A stretch of DNA of 64,000 nt from Bacillus sp. UNC41MFS5 (GCF_000686805.1 NZ_JMLP01000012.1:124001-188000); one strand, 5' to 3'; shown: positions 8,795 to 18,027, counted from the first letter of the stretch. Notes: generated by a model not told the origin, from the sequence alone. Translations and numbers: made by a program.

Positions 8795-10087
8795 CTAGTT
8801 AAAAAGTGTTTCTCCTATAAAGCCACCTGGTTTCGTTCCCGGTAAACAAGCAAAGATGGCACTTCCTCTATGAGAAATATATTCATTTAATTTATCCATC
8901 GTGGCCAATCTATTTTGTATCGGAATAAATTGTTTACTAGGAACACGTTGGAAACATAGGAACAACAGGCCTGCATCAAAACTGCCAGTCTTCGGGTCCA
9001 TTCCATCTGAATAGGAATAGGCCCTGCGCAGAATTTGCTGTGAACCGTCCCCATGGGATAAACGTGTATGCGAGTCCGCAGGGATGCTATATTTGCCTTT
9101 TTCATTTTTTTGCTTCAAATCAAGTTTTTCAAATTCACTTTTTTGCCCTATTGGTGCACCGTTTTCACGATAACGGCCAAAGGTATTTTCTTGATCTTTT
9201 AATGTGGTACGATCCCATACTTCAATAAACATTTGAATTCTTCGAACGACAAGATAACTTCCATTCGCTAACCAATTAGGGCCATCTCCAGGCTGAACCC
9301 AAACCTGTTTGTTCATTTGTTCTTCATTGTTTACATCAGGATTGGCTGTGCCATCTTTAAAGCCAAACAAGTTCCTTGGTGTTTCATTTTTTGGATCTGC
9401 TTGTTTCGTGCGCTGAAACCCTGTTTGCGCCCAACGTAAAATCGCCTTCCCTCTAGCAATTCGAATCAAATTCCTCACCGCGTGAAAGGCTACTTGCAAA
9501 TCATCCGCACAGGCTTGAATACACAGGTCCCCACCGGTCCATTCGTCTTCCAACGCATCAAGCGGAAATTTAGGTAGATCCACTAATTCTTTTGGCTGCT
9601 TATGTTTAAGGCCGAATCTGTCTTGATTGTCTTTTACAAATAAACTAGGACCAACTCCGAATGTAACCGTTAAATTAGAAGCAGATAACCCAGCGGCCTC
9701 CCCAGTATCTTTTGGTGGGAGAAACTCATTACTCGATAGATCTCCGACTGCTTTCCCTTCAGATAATAAGGCGGCGGCCTTTGTCCAATCCTTGAGTAAT
9801 TGAACCAGGTCTTCTTTTTTCGAGGTGGTTACATCCAAGGAAACAAAATACACGTGGTTTTGCGTTTTTGTGGTAATCCCACTTTGCTGTTTGCCATAAA
9901 AGGGAACGATGTCGTGGGCTTCTTTAGTGGTAGCTTTGCTTTCCGAAATAGAAAGCAATCCTCCTAATCCCGAAGCACCAAGAATCACTCCGACACCACC
10001 AACACCGGCCGTTTTAAGGATATCTCTTCGCGAAATCTTTTTTCCGATTACTGAAGATTCATCGATGATGTTTGGATTCTTTACCAA
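8795..10087 (-). CDS. efeB: Tat-exported Dyp-type heme peroxidase EfeB
   Basis: This 430-residue protein starts with a twin-arginine signal (SRRDILKTAG, then a hydrophobic stretch). The dye-decolorizing peroxidase signature GFKDGTANP lies near residue 240. EfeB homologues (YwbN in B. subtilis) are exported folded with heme and oxidise ferrous iron for EfeU. The start is a TTG at 10087, immediately after the efeO stop codon; its ribosome site GGAGGC lies inside the last codons of efeO, implying translational coupling. Confidence 0.94.
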   Translation of the reverse strand: MVKNPNIIDESSVIGKKISRRDILKTAGVGGVGVILGASGLGGLLSISESKATTKEAHDIVPFYGKQQSGITTKTQNHVYFVSLDVTTSKKEDLVQLLKDWTKAAALLSEGKAVGDLSSNEFLPPKDTGEAAGLSASNLTVTFGVGPSLFVKDNQDRFGLKHKQPKELVDLPKFPLDALEDEWTGGDLCIQACADDLQVAFHAVRNLIRIARGKAILRWAQTGFQRTKQADPKNETPRNLFGFKDGTANPDVNNEEQMNKQVWVQPGDGPNWLANGSYLVVRRIQMFIEVWDRTTLKDQENTFGRYRENGAPIGQKSEFEKLDLKQKNEKGKYSIPADSHTRLSHGDGSQQILRRAYSYSDGMDPKTGSFDAGLLFLCFQRVPSKQFIPIQNRLATMDKLNEYISHRGSAIFACLPGTKPGGFIGETLFN

Positions 10088-10939
10088 TTAAGACGCCTCC
10101 GTTACAAGTCCTATTTGTGAGAGTGGTTCTGCTAGCGCATCAATCGCCTGACTTAATTCTTTTACTTGTGCTTCAGTTAATTCAGTATAGAGTTTGTAGC
10201 TATCTCCCTTTTTGTGCTGGTTCAATAAATTGTACACATCATCAAAACGGGCTTGAATTTCCTTTGACACGGCCTCATCTTTTTTCGTTAATGCCGGATT
10301 AAGCAATTGATAAATCTTTTCTGCCCCTTCCACATTGGCAGCAAAATCATATAAATCAGTATGGGAATAGCGGTCCTCTTCGCCTGTCACTTTTGAAGTG
10401 GATACCTCATTTAAAAGGTCAACGGCGCCAGTTATCAATAATTCTGGTGTCACTTCAACGGTATCTACCTTGGCACGCAGTAGATTAACATCTTTCATTA
10501 ACTGCTCCGCGTACTGCTCATATCCCTTTGTGGTTTTTTCGATCCAGAGACCTTTTTCAATTCGATGGTACCCGCCCCATTCGGCCTCAGGAACATCGCC
10601 TTCACGTGCATCAATCTTCGGATCTAGGTCACCGAACACTTCCGCAATTGGTTCGGCACGCTCATAGTGCATCCGTGCTGGTCCATAAAGGGCTTTGGCT
10701 TGTTCGATTTCTCCCTTTTTAACAGCGGCTGTAAAGGCCTCTGTAGCCTTTACAAATTCTTCAATTTCTCCTAAGGCATATGCCCTGTAATCATCTGTGA
10801 CCCCATTGAGCGAAGCCTGACTCGCAACTGCTTTGTCCTCTACCTTTTCTTTTGATGATGAATCCTTCGAATTATTTGAACAACCAAATAGTAGACTGCT
10901 AGATAAAATTAGGGTGCCTGACACTTTTAATAGTTTCAT
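10088..10939 (-). CDS. efeO: Iron-binding lipoprotein EfeO/EfeM (imelysin-like, M75)
   Basis: The product is 283 residues. A lipoprotein signal with lipobox LLFGC leads into an EfeO/imelysin helical domain that contains the conserved HXXE motif (YHRIEKGLW). The cupredoxin domain of E. coli EfeO is absent, so it is the EfeM-type short form. It is thought to deliver iron to EfeU at the outer membrane face. It is the first gene of the operon, with a clear promoter and Fur box upstream. Confidence 0.92.
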   Translation of the reverse strand: MKLLKVSGTLILSSSLLFGCSNNSKDSSSKEKVEDKAVASQASLNGVTDDYRAYALGEIEEFVKATEAFTAAVKKGEIEQAKALYGPARMHYERAEPIAEVFGDLDPKIDAREGDVPEAEWGGYHRIEKGLWIEKTTKGYEQYAEQLMKDVNLLRAKVDTVEVTPELLITGAVDLLNEVSTSKVTGEEDRYSHTDLYDFAANVEGAEKIYQLLNPALTKKDEAVSKEIQARFDDVYNLLNQHKKGDSYKLYTELTEAQVKELSQAIDALAEPLSQIGLVTEAS

Positions 10940-10965
10940 GTATGTAATCCTCCGGTATCAATAAT

Positions 10966-11023
10966 AATGATAATCATTTTCATTTGCATTTATATCATAC
11001 CAGTAAATGAGAAACCTTTTCAA
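10966..11023 (-). promoter_or_regulatory. Sigma-A promoter with Fur box for efeOBU
   Basis: On the minus strand TTGAAA (11023-11018) and TATGAT (10999-10994) are 18 bp apart. Just downstream is TGATAATCATTTTCA (read on the + strand, 10968-10982), which matches the 7-1-7 Fur inverted repeat at 14 of 15 positions. It covers the expected transcription start, so iron-replete Fur should block initiation. Confidence 0.85.
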
Positions 11024-11043
11024 TTATATTTTTGAAATTTTAT

Positions 11044-11073
11044 AAAAAAAAAGACCTTCCATTTTGGAAAGCC
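11044..11073 (-). terminator. Terminator of the lia operon
   Basis: On the minus strand GGCTTTCCA pairs with TGGAAGGTC (two wobbles) and a run of nine T follows. Confidence 0.75.
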
Positions 11074-11081
11074 TTCGGGAG

Positions 11082-11714
11082 TTATTTAATTAATGAATGC
11101 TTAAATGCATAAATGACTGCTTGCGTTCGGTCTTGTACGTTGAGTTTGCTTAAAATATTGCTGACATGGGTTTTGACGGTTTTGAGAGCAATAAACAACT
11201 CATCCGCAATATCTTGATTGGTTTTACCCTCAGCCATTAATAATAATATTTCGATCTCACGTGAGGTAAGGTCTTCGTGTGGCAGATGGGTATTTTTTTG
11301 ACGCATTTTCACCATCATTTTTCCGGTTACTTCCGGTTCAAGGACCGACTGTCCATGGTATGTAGCGCGGACTGCATTGGCTATTTCACCAGCTTTTGAT
11401 GTTTTTAGCATATAGCTTGTGGCTCCTGCCTCAAGTGCAGGATATACTTTTTCATCGTCCAAGAAACTGGTTACAATGATGATTTTTGCTTCAGGCCATT
11501 GCTCAACGATTCGCCTTGTGGCTTCAATCCCGTCCATTTCCTTCATAACTAAATCCATTAAAATAATATCAGGGCGAAGTTCGAGGGCAAGTTCCACCCC
11601 TTTTTTTCCATCGTCTGCTTCCCCGACTACCTCAATATCTGGCTGTGCAGATAAATAAGAAGAAACCCCGATTCTGACCATTTCATGGTCATCAACAAAT
11701 ACCACTCTAATCAT
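11082..11714 (-). CDS. liaR: Response regulator LiaR (NarL/FixJ type)
   Basis: The product is about 210 residues. The receiver domain begins [16 protein letters not shown], with phospho-acceptor Asp in IILMDLVM. The C-terminal LuxR-type helix-turn-helix is [18 protein letters not shown], then [16 protein letters not shown] place the start at 11714 (MIRVVF), overlapping the liaS stop by 8 nt; an in-frame ATG at 11729 would add five residues unlike known LiaR. It is the last gene of liaIHFSR and should activate liaIH on cell-envelope stress. Confidence 0.93.
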   Translation of the reverse strand: MIRVVFVDDHEMVRIGVSSYLSAQPDIEVVGEADDGKKGVELALELRPDIILMDLVMKEMDGIEATRRIVEQWPEAKIIIVTSFLDDEKVYPALEAGATSYMLKTSKAGEIANAVRATYHGQSVLEPEVTGKMMVKMRQKNTHLPHEDLTSREIEILLLMAEGKTNQDIADELFIALKTVKTHVSNILSKLNVQDRTQAVIYAFKHSLIK

Positions 11715-12762
11715 TGGCACCATCCCCATTAATCATCACCGGAACTTTTACTTCCAGCCTTGTTCCTTGATTTTTTACGCTTACTACTTTTAACGTACCG
11801 CCGACTTCAACCGCACGCTCATGCATATTTTGCATTCCATAGGATCCTGCCTTCATTTCGTTTACATCAAAGCCAATTCCATCATCAACAATCCTTAAGA
11901 TGACCAGGTCGTCTCGTTTAACCATCAGAACTTCGAGCGAGCCTGCTTTCGAATGTCTTAAAGTATTCGATATAGATTCTTGCAGAATTCGAAAAAGATG
12001 ATCTTCCACACCTTTATCTAAGGGAAAAGCCTCTGTTTTCCATTTAATATCCATTTCAACCTTTTGAGATAATTCGATTAACAGCTCTTCAATTCCTTCT
12101 TGGAGTGTTTTATTTTTCAAGGCAACCGGCCGCAAATGTAAAAGAAGGGCACGCATTTCTAACTGTGATTGGTGAATCATTTCTTCGACAATTTTCAATT
12201 GCTTTGCTTCGCGGTCATTTTCTAGTGGTGATTGCTGCTTTGTTTCGTTAATGGCTGACATCATCATCGAAGCAGCAAATAATTGCTGACTGACAGAGTC
12301 GTGAAGCTCACGGGCCAGACGGTTCCGTTCTTGTTCAATTATTTCTTGAATTCTTCCTTCTAAGTCCTCTACCTTCTCGGTGGCTAATCGCTGAGAAAGT
12401 TTAGCTTGCTCAGACATCTGTTTGCCGATTTTGTCAATTCGGTTGGCAATTAGTTGCATTTCCGAAATCACCGGTTTCTCCTTCACTTCTATCTGTTTCC
12501 CTTCCTCTAATAAATGCAAGGAATGTTCAACCAAGAGAAACTGTCTTCTCCAATACATCCCAGAGAACGCACCTAAAAGTATTCCGACCGCAATACTAAA
12601 GGCCGGGATAAAGATAACAAAGGGAATACTCATGAACTGTTTACTCCACAATTCGGCCCAACTGCCCAGTGGGAAAACGAAGATAAAAATGGCACAGATA
12701 ATGATCGCAATAAAAAAGGAAAAGCCGACACTCCAGAAAATTTGGCGCTGGGTTGTGCTCAT
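11707..12762 (-). CDS. liaS: Sensor histidine kinase LiaS
   Basis: This 351-residue membrane kinase has two N-terminal spans with a short outer loop, the intramembrane-sensing layout of LiaS. The HisKA_3 box is [17 protein letters not shown], followed by a HATPase domain (VDDGIGFD, then [14 protein letters not shown]). It overlaps liaF by 4 nt (ATGA) and liaR by 8 nt, so the three are tightly coupled. In B. subtilis LiaS is held off by LiaF and responds to lipid II-interfering antibiotics. Confidence 0.93.
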   Translation of the reverse strand: MSTTQRQIFWSVGFSFFIAIIICAIFIFVFPLGSWAELWSKQFMSIPFVIFIPAFSIAVGILLGAFSGMYWRRQFLLVEHSLHLLEEGKQIEVKEKPVISEMQLIANRIDKIGKQMSEQAKLSQRLATEKVEDLEGRIQEIIEQERNRLARELHDSVSQQLFAASMMMSAINETKQQSPLENDREAKQLKIVEEMIHQSQLEMRALLLHLRPVALKNKTLQEGIEELLIELSQKVEMDIKWKTEAFPLDKGVEDHLFRILQESISNTLRHSKAGSLEVLMVKRDDLVILRIVDDGIGFDVNEMKAGSYGMQNMHERAVEVGGTLKVVSVKNQGTRLEVKVPVMINGDGAND

Positions 12763-13493
12763 ATCCGGCTCACCTCTAAATTTCCGACAACGAGCGAAGT
12801 AAATATTTTGACTTTGTGCTCGGCTGCCTCATATCCAGGTGTCTTTACGTGTAAGACCCGATTGAAAAGTTTCGAGTCATGATGCTCGAAAACACTTGTT
12901 GAACCTACTATGCAGGAGTGCTGGATACTTACTTCTATATCATAAGGAACAAGGATTTGAATATTCCCGACGAGATTTCGTATAAAGATAACGGTTTCCC
13001 CTTTTGGAAGCATCGTAAAACTAAGATCAATGATGGTATCGCCAATTCCTGCCTGGATGTTTACATCATTCCATTTATAAGGACCCGCAGGGGTCTTTTG
13101 TTGACCAAGAACAATGTTTTCAAATAATGGTTCTGTTCTAATCAGTGTTTCCTGTTCAGCGTTTTCTTCCGCTTGGATGATTTCCGGTGAAATCTTCTTA
13201 GGATGCTTTTTTGAATGAATAAACTGAATTAAAAAGTGCAGTAAAATAGCGAGCAAAAAGAACCTAAACGTCATCATGTGGAAGATACTAATTACAAAGA
13301 AGATAATTCCGCCGATAAAAAGAAACTTCCCCCTCTTTTTCCCCGCACGCTTGCGGCCGAGAAAAATCATGCCGCCAGATATGATAAGGGAAAAAATAAG
13401 CCCACTGTTGAAAAATAATATTTCCATGACTAGAATAATCGCACCAATGATGAACATCCAGCCTAAATAATCATTTTTGGTATTTTTAAACAT
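12759..13493 (-). CDS. liaF: LiaF, inhibitor of the LiaRS system
   Basis: The product is 244 residues. Four N-terminal hydrophobic spans are followed by a charged linker and a C-terminal beta-rich domain (GIGDTIIDLSFTMLPKGETV, then PYDIEVSIQHSCIVGS) typical of LiaF (DUF2154). It begins the coupled liaF-liaS-liaR block. In B. subtilis LiaF strongly represses LiaR-dependent output. No liaG lies between it and liaH, unlike the B. subtilis order. Confidence 0.9.
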   Translation of the reverse strand: MFKNTKNDYLGWMFIIGAIILVMEILFFNSGLIFSLIISGGMIFLGRKRAGKKRGKFLFIGGIIFFVISIFHMMTFRFFLLAILLHFLIQFIHSKKHPKKISPEIIQAEENAEQETLIRTEPLFENIVLGQQKTPAGPYKWNDVNIQAGIGDTIIDLSFTMLPKGETVIFIRNLVGNIQILVPYDIEVSIQHSCIVGSTSVFEHHDSKLFNRVLHVKTPGYEAAEHKVKIFTSLVVGNLEVSRI

Positions 13494-13546
13494 GGCCCAC
13501 CCTCCCTTATAAATGTCTGGCTCATCACTTATTTTAATATATGGAC

Positions 13547-13573
13547 AAAAGGCGCAGAAAGACTACGCCTTTT
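13547..13573. terminator. Hairpin between liaH and liaF
   Basis: The perfect 8-bp stem AAAAGGCG/CGCCTTTT encloses an 11-nt loop. The short T run suggests partial termination, which would let liaIH be expressed well above liaFSR. Confidence 0.55.
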
Positions 13574-13631
13574 ATGCTTGCGCCCATGTGCGAGGCGCCT
13601 TCGCTTTTCTTTTAGCATACCATATTTGTAA

Positions 13632-14276
13632 TTAAATGGACTTGCTTTCTTCTAATTTCATTTCTTTTTCTAACTGTGCTATTCGAGCATCGATGGTATT
13701 ACGATAAAACGAACTATTCACTTGATGCTCTAAACGGTCAAGATAGTTTTCAATCTCTTTAAACTTTGAGTAGGATTTATCTGAATAAGTATTCGCATCA
13801 AGCACTTGGTTGATTTGATGGTTTGCACGTGTCACATTTTCACGCCCCATTAACTCCATCCTTCTTAGATGCATATCCTTGATTTTGTGCTTCATTTCTT
13901 CATATTTTCTTTCTAAGTCTGCTAGTTGACCTTTTACTTGTTCAAGTGATGCACTTAAGCGGGTTGCACGGTCCGCATATTGCTCAAACTCTGAAGAGGC
14001 AAACTGATAAAGCTCTGTTTCGCCAGCCTTAGATGCAACATCAGCCTGGTATTTTCTTTTCTCAGCTAACTGAGCTGCCTGCTGGTATTCCCTCGTAAAT
14101 TCATCCTTCAATGTATATTGACGTTCTAACAACTTTCTAACTTTCTCTGTTTCTTGTTCACATTGACGCAGGTATTGATTCAATAAGGCAATCGGATTTT
14201 TTTTATCTTTTTGATCAAGTGCCTCGTGTAAATCTGCTGTAATCGTATTTTTAATTCTTGTAAATATGTTTGTCAT
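13632..14276 (-). CDS. liaH: PspA/IM30-family phage-shock protein, LiaH-like
   Basis: This is a 214-residue almost fully helical coiled-coil protein without Cys. It shows the PspA N-terminus (IFTRIKNTITADLHEALDQK) and an early conserved NPIALLNQYLRQCEQE-type helix. PspA/LiaH proteins form large membrane-associated oligomers that protect a damaged membrane. The assignment as LiaH rests on position between liaI and liaF and on similar length to B. subtilis LiaH (225). AAAGGAG lies 9 nt before the ATG. Confidence 0.85.
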   Translation of the reverse strand: MTNIFTRIKNTITADLHEALDQKDKKNPIALLNQYLRQCEQETEKVRKLLERQYTLKDEFTREYQQAAQLAEKRKYQADVASKAGETELYQFASSEFEQYADRATRLSASLEQVKGQLADLERKYEEMKHKIKDMHLRRMELMGRENVTRANHQINQVLDANTYSDKSYSKFKEIENYLDRLEHQVNSSFYRNTIDARIAQLEKEMKLEESKSI

Positions 14277-14297
14277 TTGTATTCTCTCCTTTTAATC

Positions 14298-14645
14298 TTA
14301 ATAATTTTTCATTTCATTCCATTGTTTTTCAAAATTAACAAAAGGGTCAGATTCTTCCTTCACTACAGTGTCCTTATTCTGGTTCCATTTTTTATAAACA
14401 AGGTATAACACATAGGCAGCAGCCACTCCTATGATGGCTGGGGCGTTATGAATGGAGGCCATCAGGACGATGAATCCGATAATCCCAAGCCCCACTTTTC
14501 CTCCTGTAGATTTCGCTTTTAAGAACTGTTTGAATATGAAGTATAGGAGTACCAAGCTAACCAGTAACCCCAGCATTGGACCAATAGTTGAAAGCAAGAT
14601 CACAGAAGCAATTCCACCAACTAACAATAAACCGAATTTTTTCAT
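14298..14645 (-). CDS. liaI: LiaI-like small membrane protein
   Basis: The product is about 115 residues with three or four hydrophobic segments (residues 4-38 and 52-84) and a charged C-terminal tail with DPFVNFEKQWNEMKNY. I start it at 14645 (MKKFGLLL), preceded by AAAGGAG at 9 nt; an upstream in-frame ATG at 14678 lacks a site. LiaI anchors LiaH to the membrane in B. subtilis. Position, not close sequence similarity, supports the name; other Psp-partner families are possible. Confidence 0.7.
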   Translation of the reverse strand: MKKFGLLLVGGIASVILLSTIGPMLGLLVSLVLLYFIFKQFLKAKSTGGKVGLGIIGFIVLMASIHNAPAIIGVAAAYVLYLVYKKWNQNKDTVVKEESDPFVNFEKQWNEMKNY

Positions 14646-14732
14646 TTTGTTTTTCTCCTTTCTATATCTTGATATCATCTTACCTCTTTTCTATGTTTGT
14701 CATAATTGCGCTTTAGCTTGATTTTAATATCG

Positions 14733-14742
14733 GTCTTAAGAC
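14733..14742. promoter_or_regulatory. Candidate LiaR box upstream of liaI
   Basis: GTCTTAAGAC is a perfect 10-bp palindrome 90 bp upstream of the liaI start. It fits the inverted-repeat core (GHCT-N2-AGDC) recalled for the LiaR/VraR/CesR regulator family. The assignment is an inference from position and core match. Confidence 0.5.
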
Positions 14743-14746
14743 GTAG

Positions 14747-14792
14747 AAAAGGTCAGTCCCTAAGCAAAATGCTTAAGTTACTGACCTTTTTT
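14747..14792 (-). terminator. Terminator of the LysM/CAP gene
   Basis: On the minus strand AAAAAAGGTCAGT pairs with ACTGACCTTTT around an inner hairpin (AAGC/GCTT). Confidence 0.75.
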
Positions 14793-14795
14793 GGC

Positions 14796-15410
14796 TTATT
14801 TAGAGATAAACATTTGAACCCAATAGTGTCTTGATGAGCCGCCTTGAGCGTAGCCAACCCCAATATAAGTAGAACTCGTGCTTAAAATGTTTGCTCTGTG
14901 GCCAGAGCTATTCATCCATGCTTGGACCACTGATGCTGGTGTTGTTTGCCCTGCTGCAATGTTTTCAGCAGCCGATCGATAGGAAATCCCAAAGTTTTTC
15001 ATCATATCAAATGGACTGCCATACGTTGGACTCGTATGACTAAAATAGTTCTTATCTCTCATATCATTGGCTTTGTAACGAGCCACCCTTGACAGTTCCC
15101 AATCTGGTGTTAATGCTTTCAATCCATTTTTCGCACGTTCCTGATTGGTTAACTGAATGACCTGACTCTCAATGCTCTTGACTGTATCGAAACTTGGAAT
15201 GGTAACCTTTTGACCTGGATAGATCAAATTTGGATTTGTAAATTGCCGGTTTGCTGAAATAATCTCGGAAATTCCAACCTGATACCTAACAGCGATTTTC
15301 CAAAGTGTGTCTCCCGGCTGAACGGTGTATATTTGCTGGGCAAAAGACACGCTTGGAATACAAAAGAGTGATAATAAAAACAGAAAACTAAACCAAAAAG
15401 ATTTTTTCAT
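14796..15410 (-). CDS. Secreted LysM plus CAP-domain protein (YkwD-like)
   Basis: The product is 204 residues. A signal peptide (about 1-24, ending FAQ) precedes one LysM repeat (YTVQPGDTLWKIAVRY to YPGQKVTIP, about residues 28-71) and a CAP/SCP domain (from LTNQERAKNGLKAL). CAP motifs are visible: HTSPTYGSPFDMM, AAENIAAG, QAWMNSSGHRANIL. LysM binds peptidoglycan or chitin; the role of bacterial CAP domains is poorly known, with several linked to spores or envelope. GGAGG precedes the ATG. It is transcribed alone. Confidence 0.9.
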   Translation of the reverse strand: MKKSFWFSFLFLLSLFCIPSVSFAQQIYTVQPGDTLWKIAVRYQVGISEIISANRQFTNPNLIYPGQKVTIPSFDTVKSIESQVIQLTNQERAKNGLKALTPDWELSRVARYKANDMRDKNYFSHTSPTYGSPFDMMKNFGISYRSAAENIAAGQTTPASVVQAWMNSSGHRANILSTSSTYIGVGYAQGGSSRHYWVQMFISK

Positions 15411-15528
15411 TTTTTCGCCTCCTCCGAATATATAATCTTGATTTCAGGCTCAAAATATACAATGGATTAAAAAATTTTATTAACTCTGATTTATTTAAAA
15501 TTCGGTCTACATTATGGAGGATTGAAAA

Positions 15529-15903
15529 GTGAATGAAATTTCATGGATGACATATATAATGTTAATTTTAGCGAGTTATCGTTTAACCCATTTAATTGTT
15601 TTTGATAAAATTACTGAATTTATCCGTAAACCTTTTGTTAAAAAAATTAAGGTGGAAACAGAAGCTGGCGTAGCAACAAAGGAAGTTCCGACATCGATGT
15701 TCGGTTATTTATTGAAATGTTATTGGTGTGCAGGTGTTTGGAGCGCCATTTTACTTGGGGGAGCCTATTTACTCTTTCCACGCATTACCTTTGTGGTCAT
15801 CTTAATTTTATCGATTGCCGGCGGCCAGACGATTATTGAAACCTTTGTCGGTGTAAATATCAAAAAAGTGGACTATTATGCCTCACTTAAGAAAAAAGAC
15901 TAA
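15529..15903 (+). CDS. DUF1360 membrane protein (YjcA-like)
   Basis: This 124-residue protein has two or three spans (about 4-22, 70-90, 93-108) and the family signature LASYRLTHLIVFD with FGYLLKCYWCAGVWSA (two Cys). The start is a GTG at 15529 with GGAGG 8 nt upstream. Bacillus members are sporulation-associated, but the biochemical role is unknown. It has a short variable cytoplasmic loop (KVETEAGVATKEVPTS). Confidence 0.8.
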   Translation: MNEISWMTYIMLILASYRLTHLIVFDKITEFIRKPFVKKIKVETEAGVATKEVPTSMFGYLLKCYWCAGVWSAILLGGAYLLFPRITFVVILILSIAGGQTIIETFVGVNIKKVDYYASLKKKD

Positions 15904-15951
15904 TAGAAATTCGTTGGAAAAATCCTCCCCCCTTTTGCATATATTTTTAGA

Positions 15952-15981
15952 AAAGCTTAAGACATTCGTCTCTTAAGCTTT
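15952..15981. repeat. Perfect inverted repeat before the 48-aa gene
   Basis: AAAGCTTAAGA and TCTTAAGCTTT form an 11-bp perfect stem with an 8-nt loop. No T run follows. It ends 17 nt before the ATG at 15998 and could be a late terminator of the DUF1360 gene or a leader hairpin. Confidence 0.5.
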
Positions 15982-15997
15982 ACAAAGGGGGAATACA

Positions 15998-16144
15998 ATG
16001 GCTGCAATTTGGTGGGTCACAACGATTGGTTTATTTATATTTCTTGGTTGTATAGGAGGAACATTCTTCTACTTCCTTAGAAGTTCCTTAAACACCGAAG
16101 ACTCAACCCGAATTGATCCATTGGAAATTAACAAAGAGGAGTAG
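15998..16144 (+). CDS. Small membrane protein, 48 aa
   Basis: The ATG at 15998 follows AAAGGGGGA at proper spacing. The product has an N-terminal hydrophobic stretch (AAIWWVTTIGLFIFLGCIGG, then TFFYFLRSS) and an acidic tail (TEDSTRIDPLEINKEE). One membrane span with the tail inside is the simplest reading. Unknown family; the good ribosome site and coding-like tail argue that it is real. Confidence 0.65.
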   Translation: MAAIWWVTTIGLFIFLGCIGGTFFYFLRSSLNTEDSTRIDPLEINKEE

Positions 16145-16262
16145 GAACCTTGCATACGCTGGGTTCTTTTTACGTTAAGAAAATCTTTCCTTAATTACAT
16201 TTATTTTAACTCCTTTGGGAAAATTAATTATGATGTCATTTTTTTAGGCTGGAGGAGTATAT

Positions 16263-17792
16263 ATGAGTTCATCTGAAAAAATTCCACAATTTCCAAAAAC
16301 GTATTGGCGTGAAATAGAATTACCAACTTTTAAGGAATTAACTGAAGATATATCTGTCGATGTTGCCATTGTTGGAGCGGGGATTACAGGGATTACAGCT
16401 GCCTATTTACTTGCAAAGGAAGGCGTCAAGGTCGCTTTATTGGAGGCAGGCAGTGTTTTGAATGGTACAACTGGTCATACGACCGCCAAAATTACCGCAC
16501 AACATGGTTTAATTTATGACGAATTTATAAACCATTTTGGAGAGGACAAGGCTAGGCTTTATTTCGAATCACATATGAATGCCATACAATTTGTGGAAAG
16601 TAAAGTGAACGAAAAAGGTATCGATTGTGATTTTAGCAAACAAGATGCTTATATTTATGCGGTCACCGATGAATATAAAGAAAAGCTGATAACGGAGTGG
16701 GAAGCCTATAAACAACTTGATATAGATGGTGCATTAAAGGATACCATACCATTCGATATTGAAGTGAAGGCTGCCTTGATGATGCGCAATCAGGCCCAGT
16801 TTCATCCCCTTAAATATCTAAAAGTTCTCTTGGATGAAGCAGTGAAAGCCGGCTGTATGGTGTTTGAAAATACAACCGCTACCGACATTGAAGATAATGA
16901 CCAACAGTCAAGGGTTGTTACAAAATCTGGTTTCAAGGTAAATTGTATTAAAGTGATTATTGCCTCTCATTTTCCATTTTACGATTTGCCAGGTCTTTAT
17001 TTTGCACGTATGTATGCGGACCGTTCCTACGCTATTGGAATTAAAACCGACAAAGAATACCCTGGCGGCATGTATATAAGCGCGGACAGCCCATCCCGTT
17101 CGATTCGTTATACACCAATTAATGGAGAAAACCTCATTATTATTGGCGGTGAAAACCATAAAACTGGTCAAGGTATTGATACTATTGCGCATTTTGAAAA
17201 TCTTGAAGCATTTGCGGAAGAAGTTTTTGGGATTAAGGAATATGATTACCGCTGGTCTGCACAGGATTTAGTTACATTGGACAAGCTTCCATATATTGGT
17301 CCGATAACTTCTGAGCGTGAGCATATTTTAGTGGCTACTGGTTTTAAAAAATGGGGGATGACAACAGGAACCATGGCTGGTCGTTTATTAGCTGATTATG
17401 TGTTGAATATCGAGAATCCTTACAAAGAGCTTTATTCACCGTCCCGATTCCATGCCGACCCGGATTTAAAAAGTATTGCTAGCACCAATATCGACGTTGC
17501 CAAACATCTAATTAAGGGCAAGCTTGAAATCGTTCCAGGAGATCCGGACGATCTGTCGGACGGCGAAGGATCTGTTGTGATGTATAACGGAAAAAGAGCG
17601 GGTGCCTATAAGGACGAAAAAGGGAAACTTCATATTGTTGATACCACTTGCACCCATCTTGGCTGTGAATGCGAATGGAACCATGCGGAAAAAACATGGG
17701 ATTGTCCTTGTCACGGTTCACGGTATGCTTATTCCGGCGATGTAATCGAGGGACCTGCAAAGAAAGCACTAAAATTACTTGCTGAAGAGTGA
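16263..17792 (+). CDS. FAD-dependent oxidoreductase with C-terminal Rieske domain (YhfW-like)
   Basis: The product is 509 residues, the same length as B. subtilis YhfW. A DAO-type FAD domain starts with VAIVGAGITGITAAYLL (about residues 33-49) and runs to ~400; a Rieske [2Fe-2S] domain ends the chain, with CTHLGCECEW and CPCHGSRY supplying Cys-His pairs. The family is a soluble flavin/iron-sulfur oxidoreductase of unknown substrate. GGAGGAG lies well placed before the ATG. A copy of the intergenic repeat follows directly. Confidence 0.9.
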   Translation: MSSSEKIPQFPKTYWREIELPTFKELTEDISVDVAIVGAGITGITAAYLLAKEGVKVALLEAGSVLNGTTGHTTAKITAQHGLIYDEFINHFGEDKARLYFESHMNAIQFVESKVNEKGIDCDFSKQDAYIYAVTDEYKEKLITEWEAYKQLDIDGALKDTIPFDIEVKAALMMRNQAQFHPLKYLKVLLDEAVKAGCMVFENTTATDIEDNDQQSRVVTKSGFKVNCIKVIIASHFPFYDLPGLYFARMYADRSYAIGIKTDKEYPGGMYISADSPSRSIRYTPINGENLIIIGGENHKTGQGIDTIAHFENLEAFAEEVFGIKEYDYRWSAQDLVTLDKLPYIGPITSEREHILVATGFKKWGMTTGTMAGRLLADYVLNIENPYKELYSPSRFHADPDLKSIASTNIDVAKHLIKGKLEIVPGDPDDLSDGEGSVVMYNGKRAGAYKDEKGKLHIVDTTCTHLGCECEWNHAEKTWDCPCHGSRYAYSGDVIEGPAKKALKLLAEE

Positions 17793-17802
17793 GTTTATCT
17801 AG

Positions 17803-17952
17803 AAAGCGCAAGCGCCCTGTTCAGCGGCGTATGGCCTGGAGCTCTCCAACTGAGATAAAGGAAACACGAAGAGCCGGAGGCGCATTCGTGCTTGACTTAT
17901 CGTAGGGCGGAGAGCGAAGGACACTAGCCGCTAGGGCGCTGGAGCTAGACAG
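17803..17952 (+). repeat. Intergenic structured repeat, copy 3 (150 bp)
   Basis: Same orientation as copies 1 and 2. The left arm AGCGCCCT (17811-17818), GTTC, AGCGGC (17823-17828) pairs with GCCGCTAGGGCGCT (17927-17940). It begins 11 bp after the yhfW-like stop codon. Confidence 0.9.
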
Positions 17953-17987
17953 TAATCTAAGTTCAAAAACTTATACTTTCTTATCAA

Positions 17988-18027
17988 ACAAAAAAGCGCC
18001 TCTCTTCTCACGAAGGAGGCGCGCTTT
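17988..18027 (-). terminator. Terminator of the 44-aa gene
   Basis: On the minus strand GCGCCTC pairs with GAGGCGC across a 13-nt loop and ends in six T. Confidence 0.7.
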
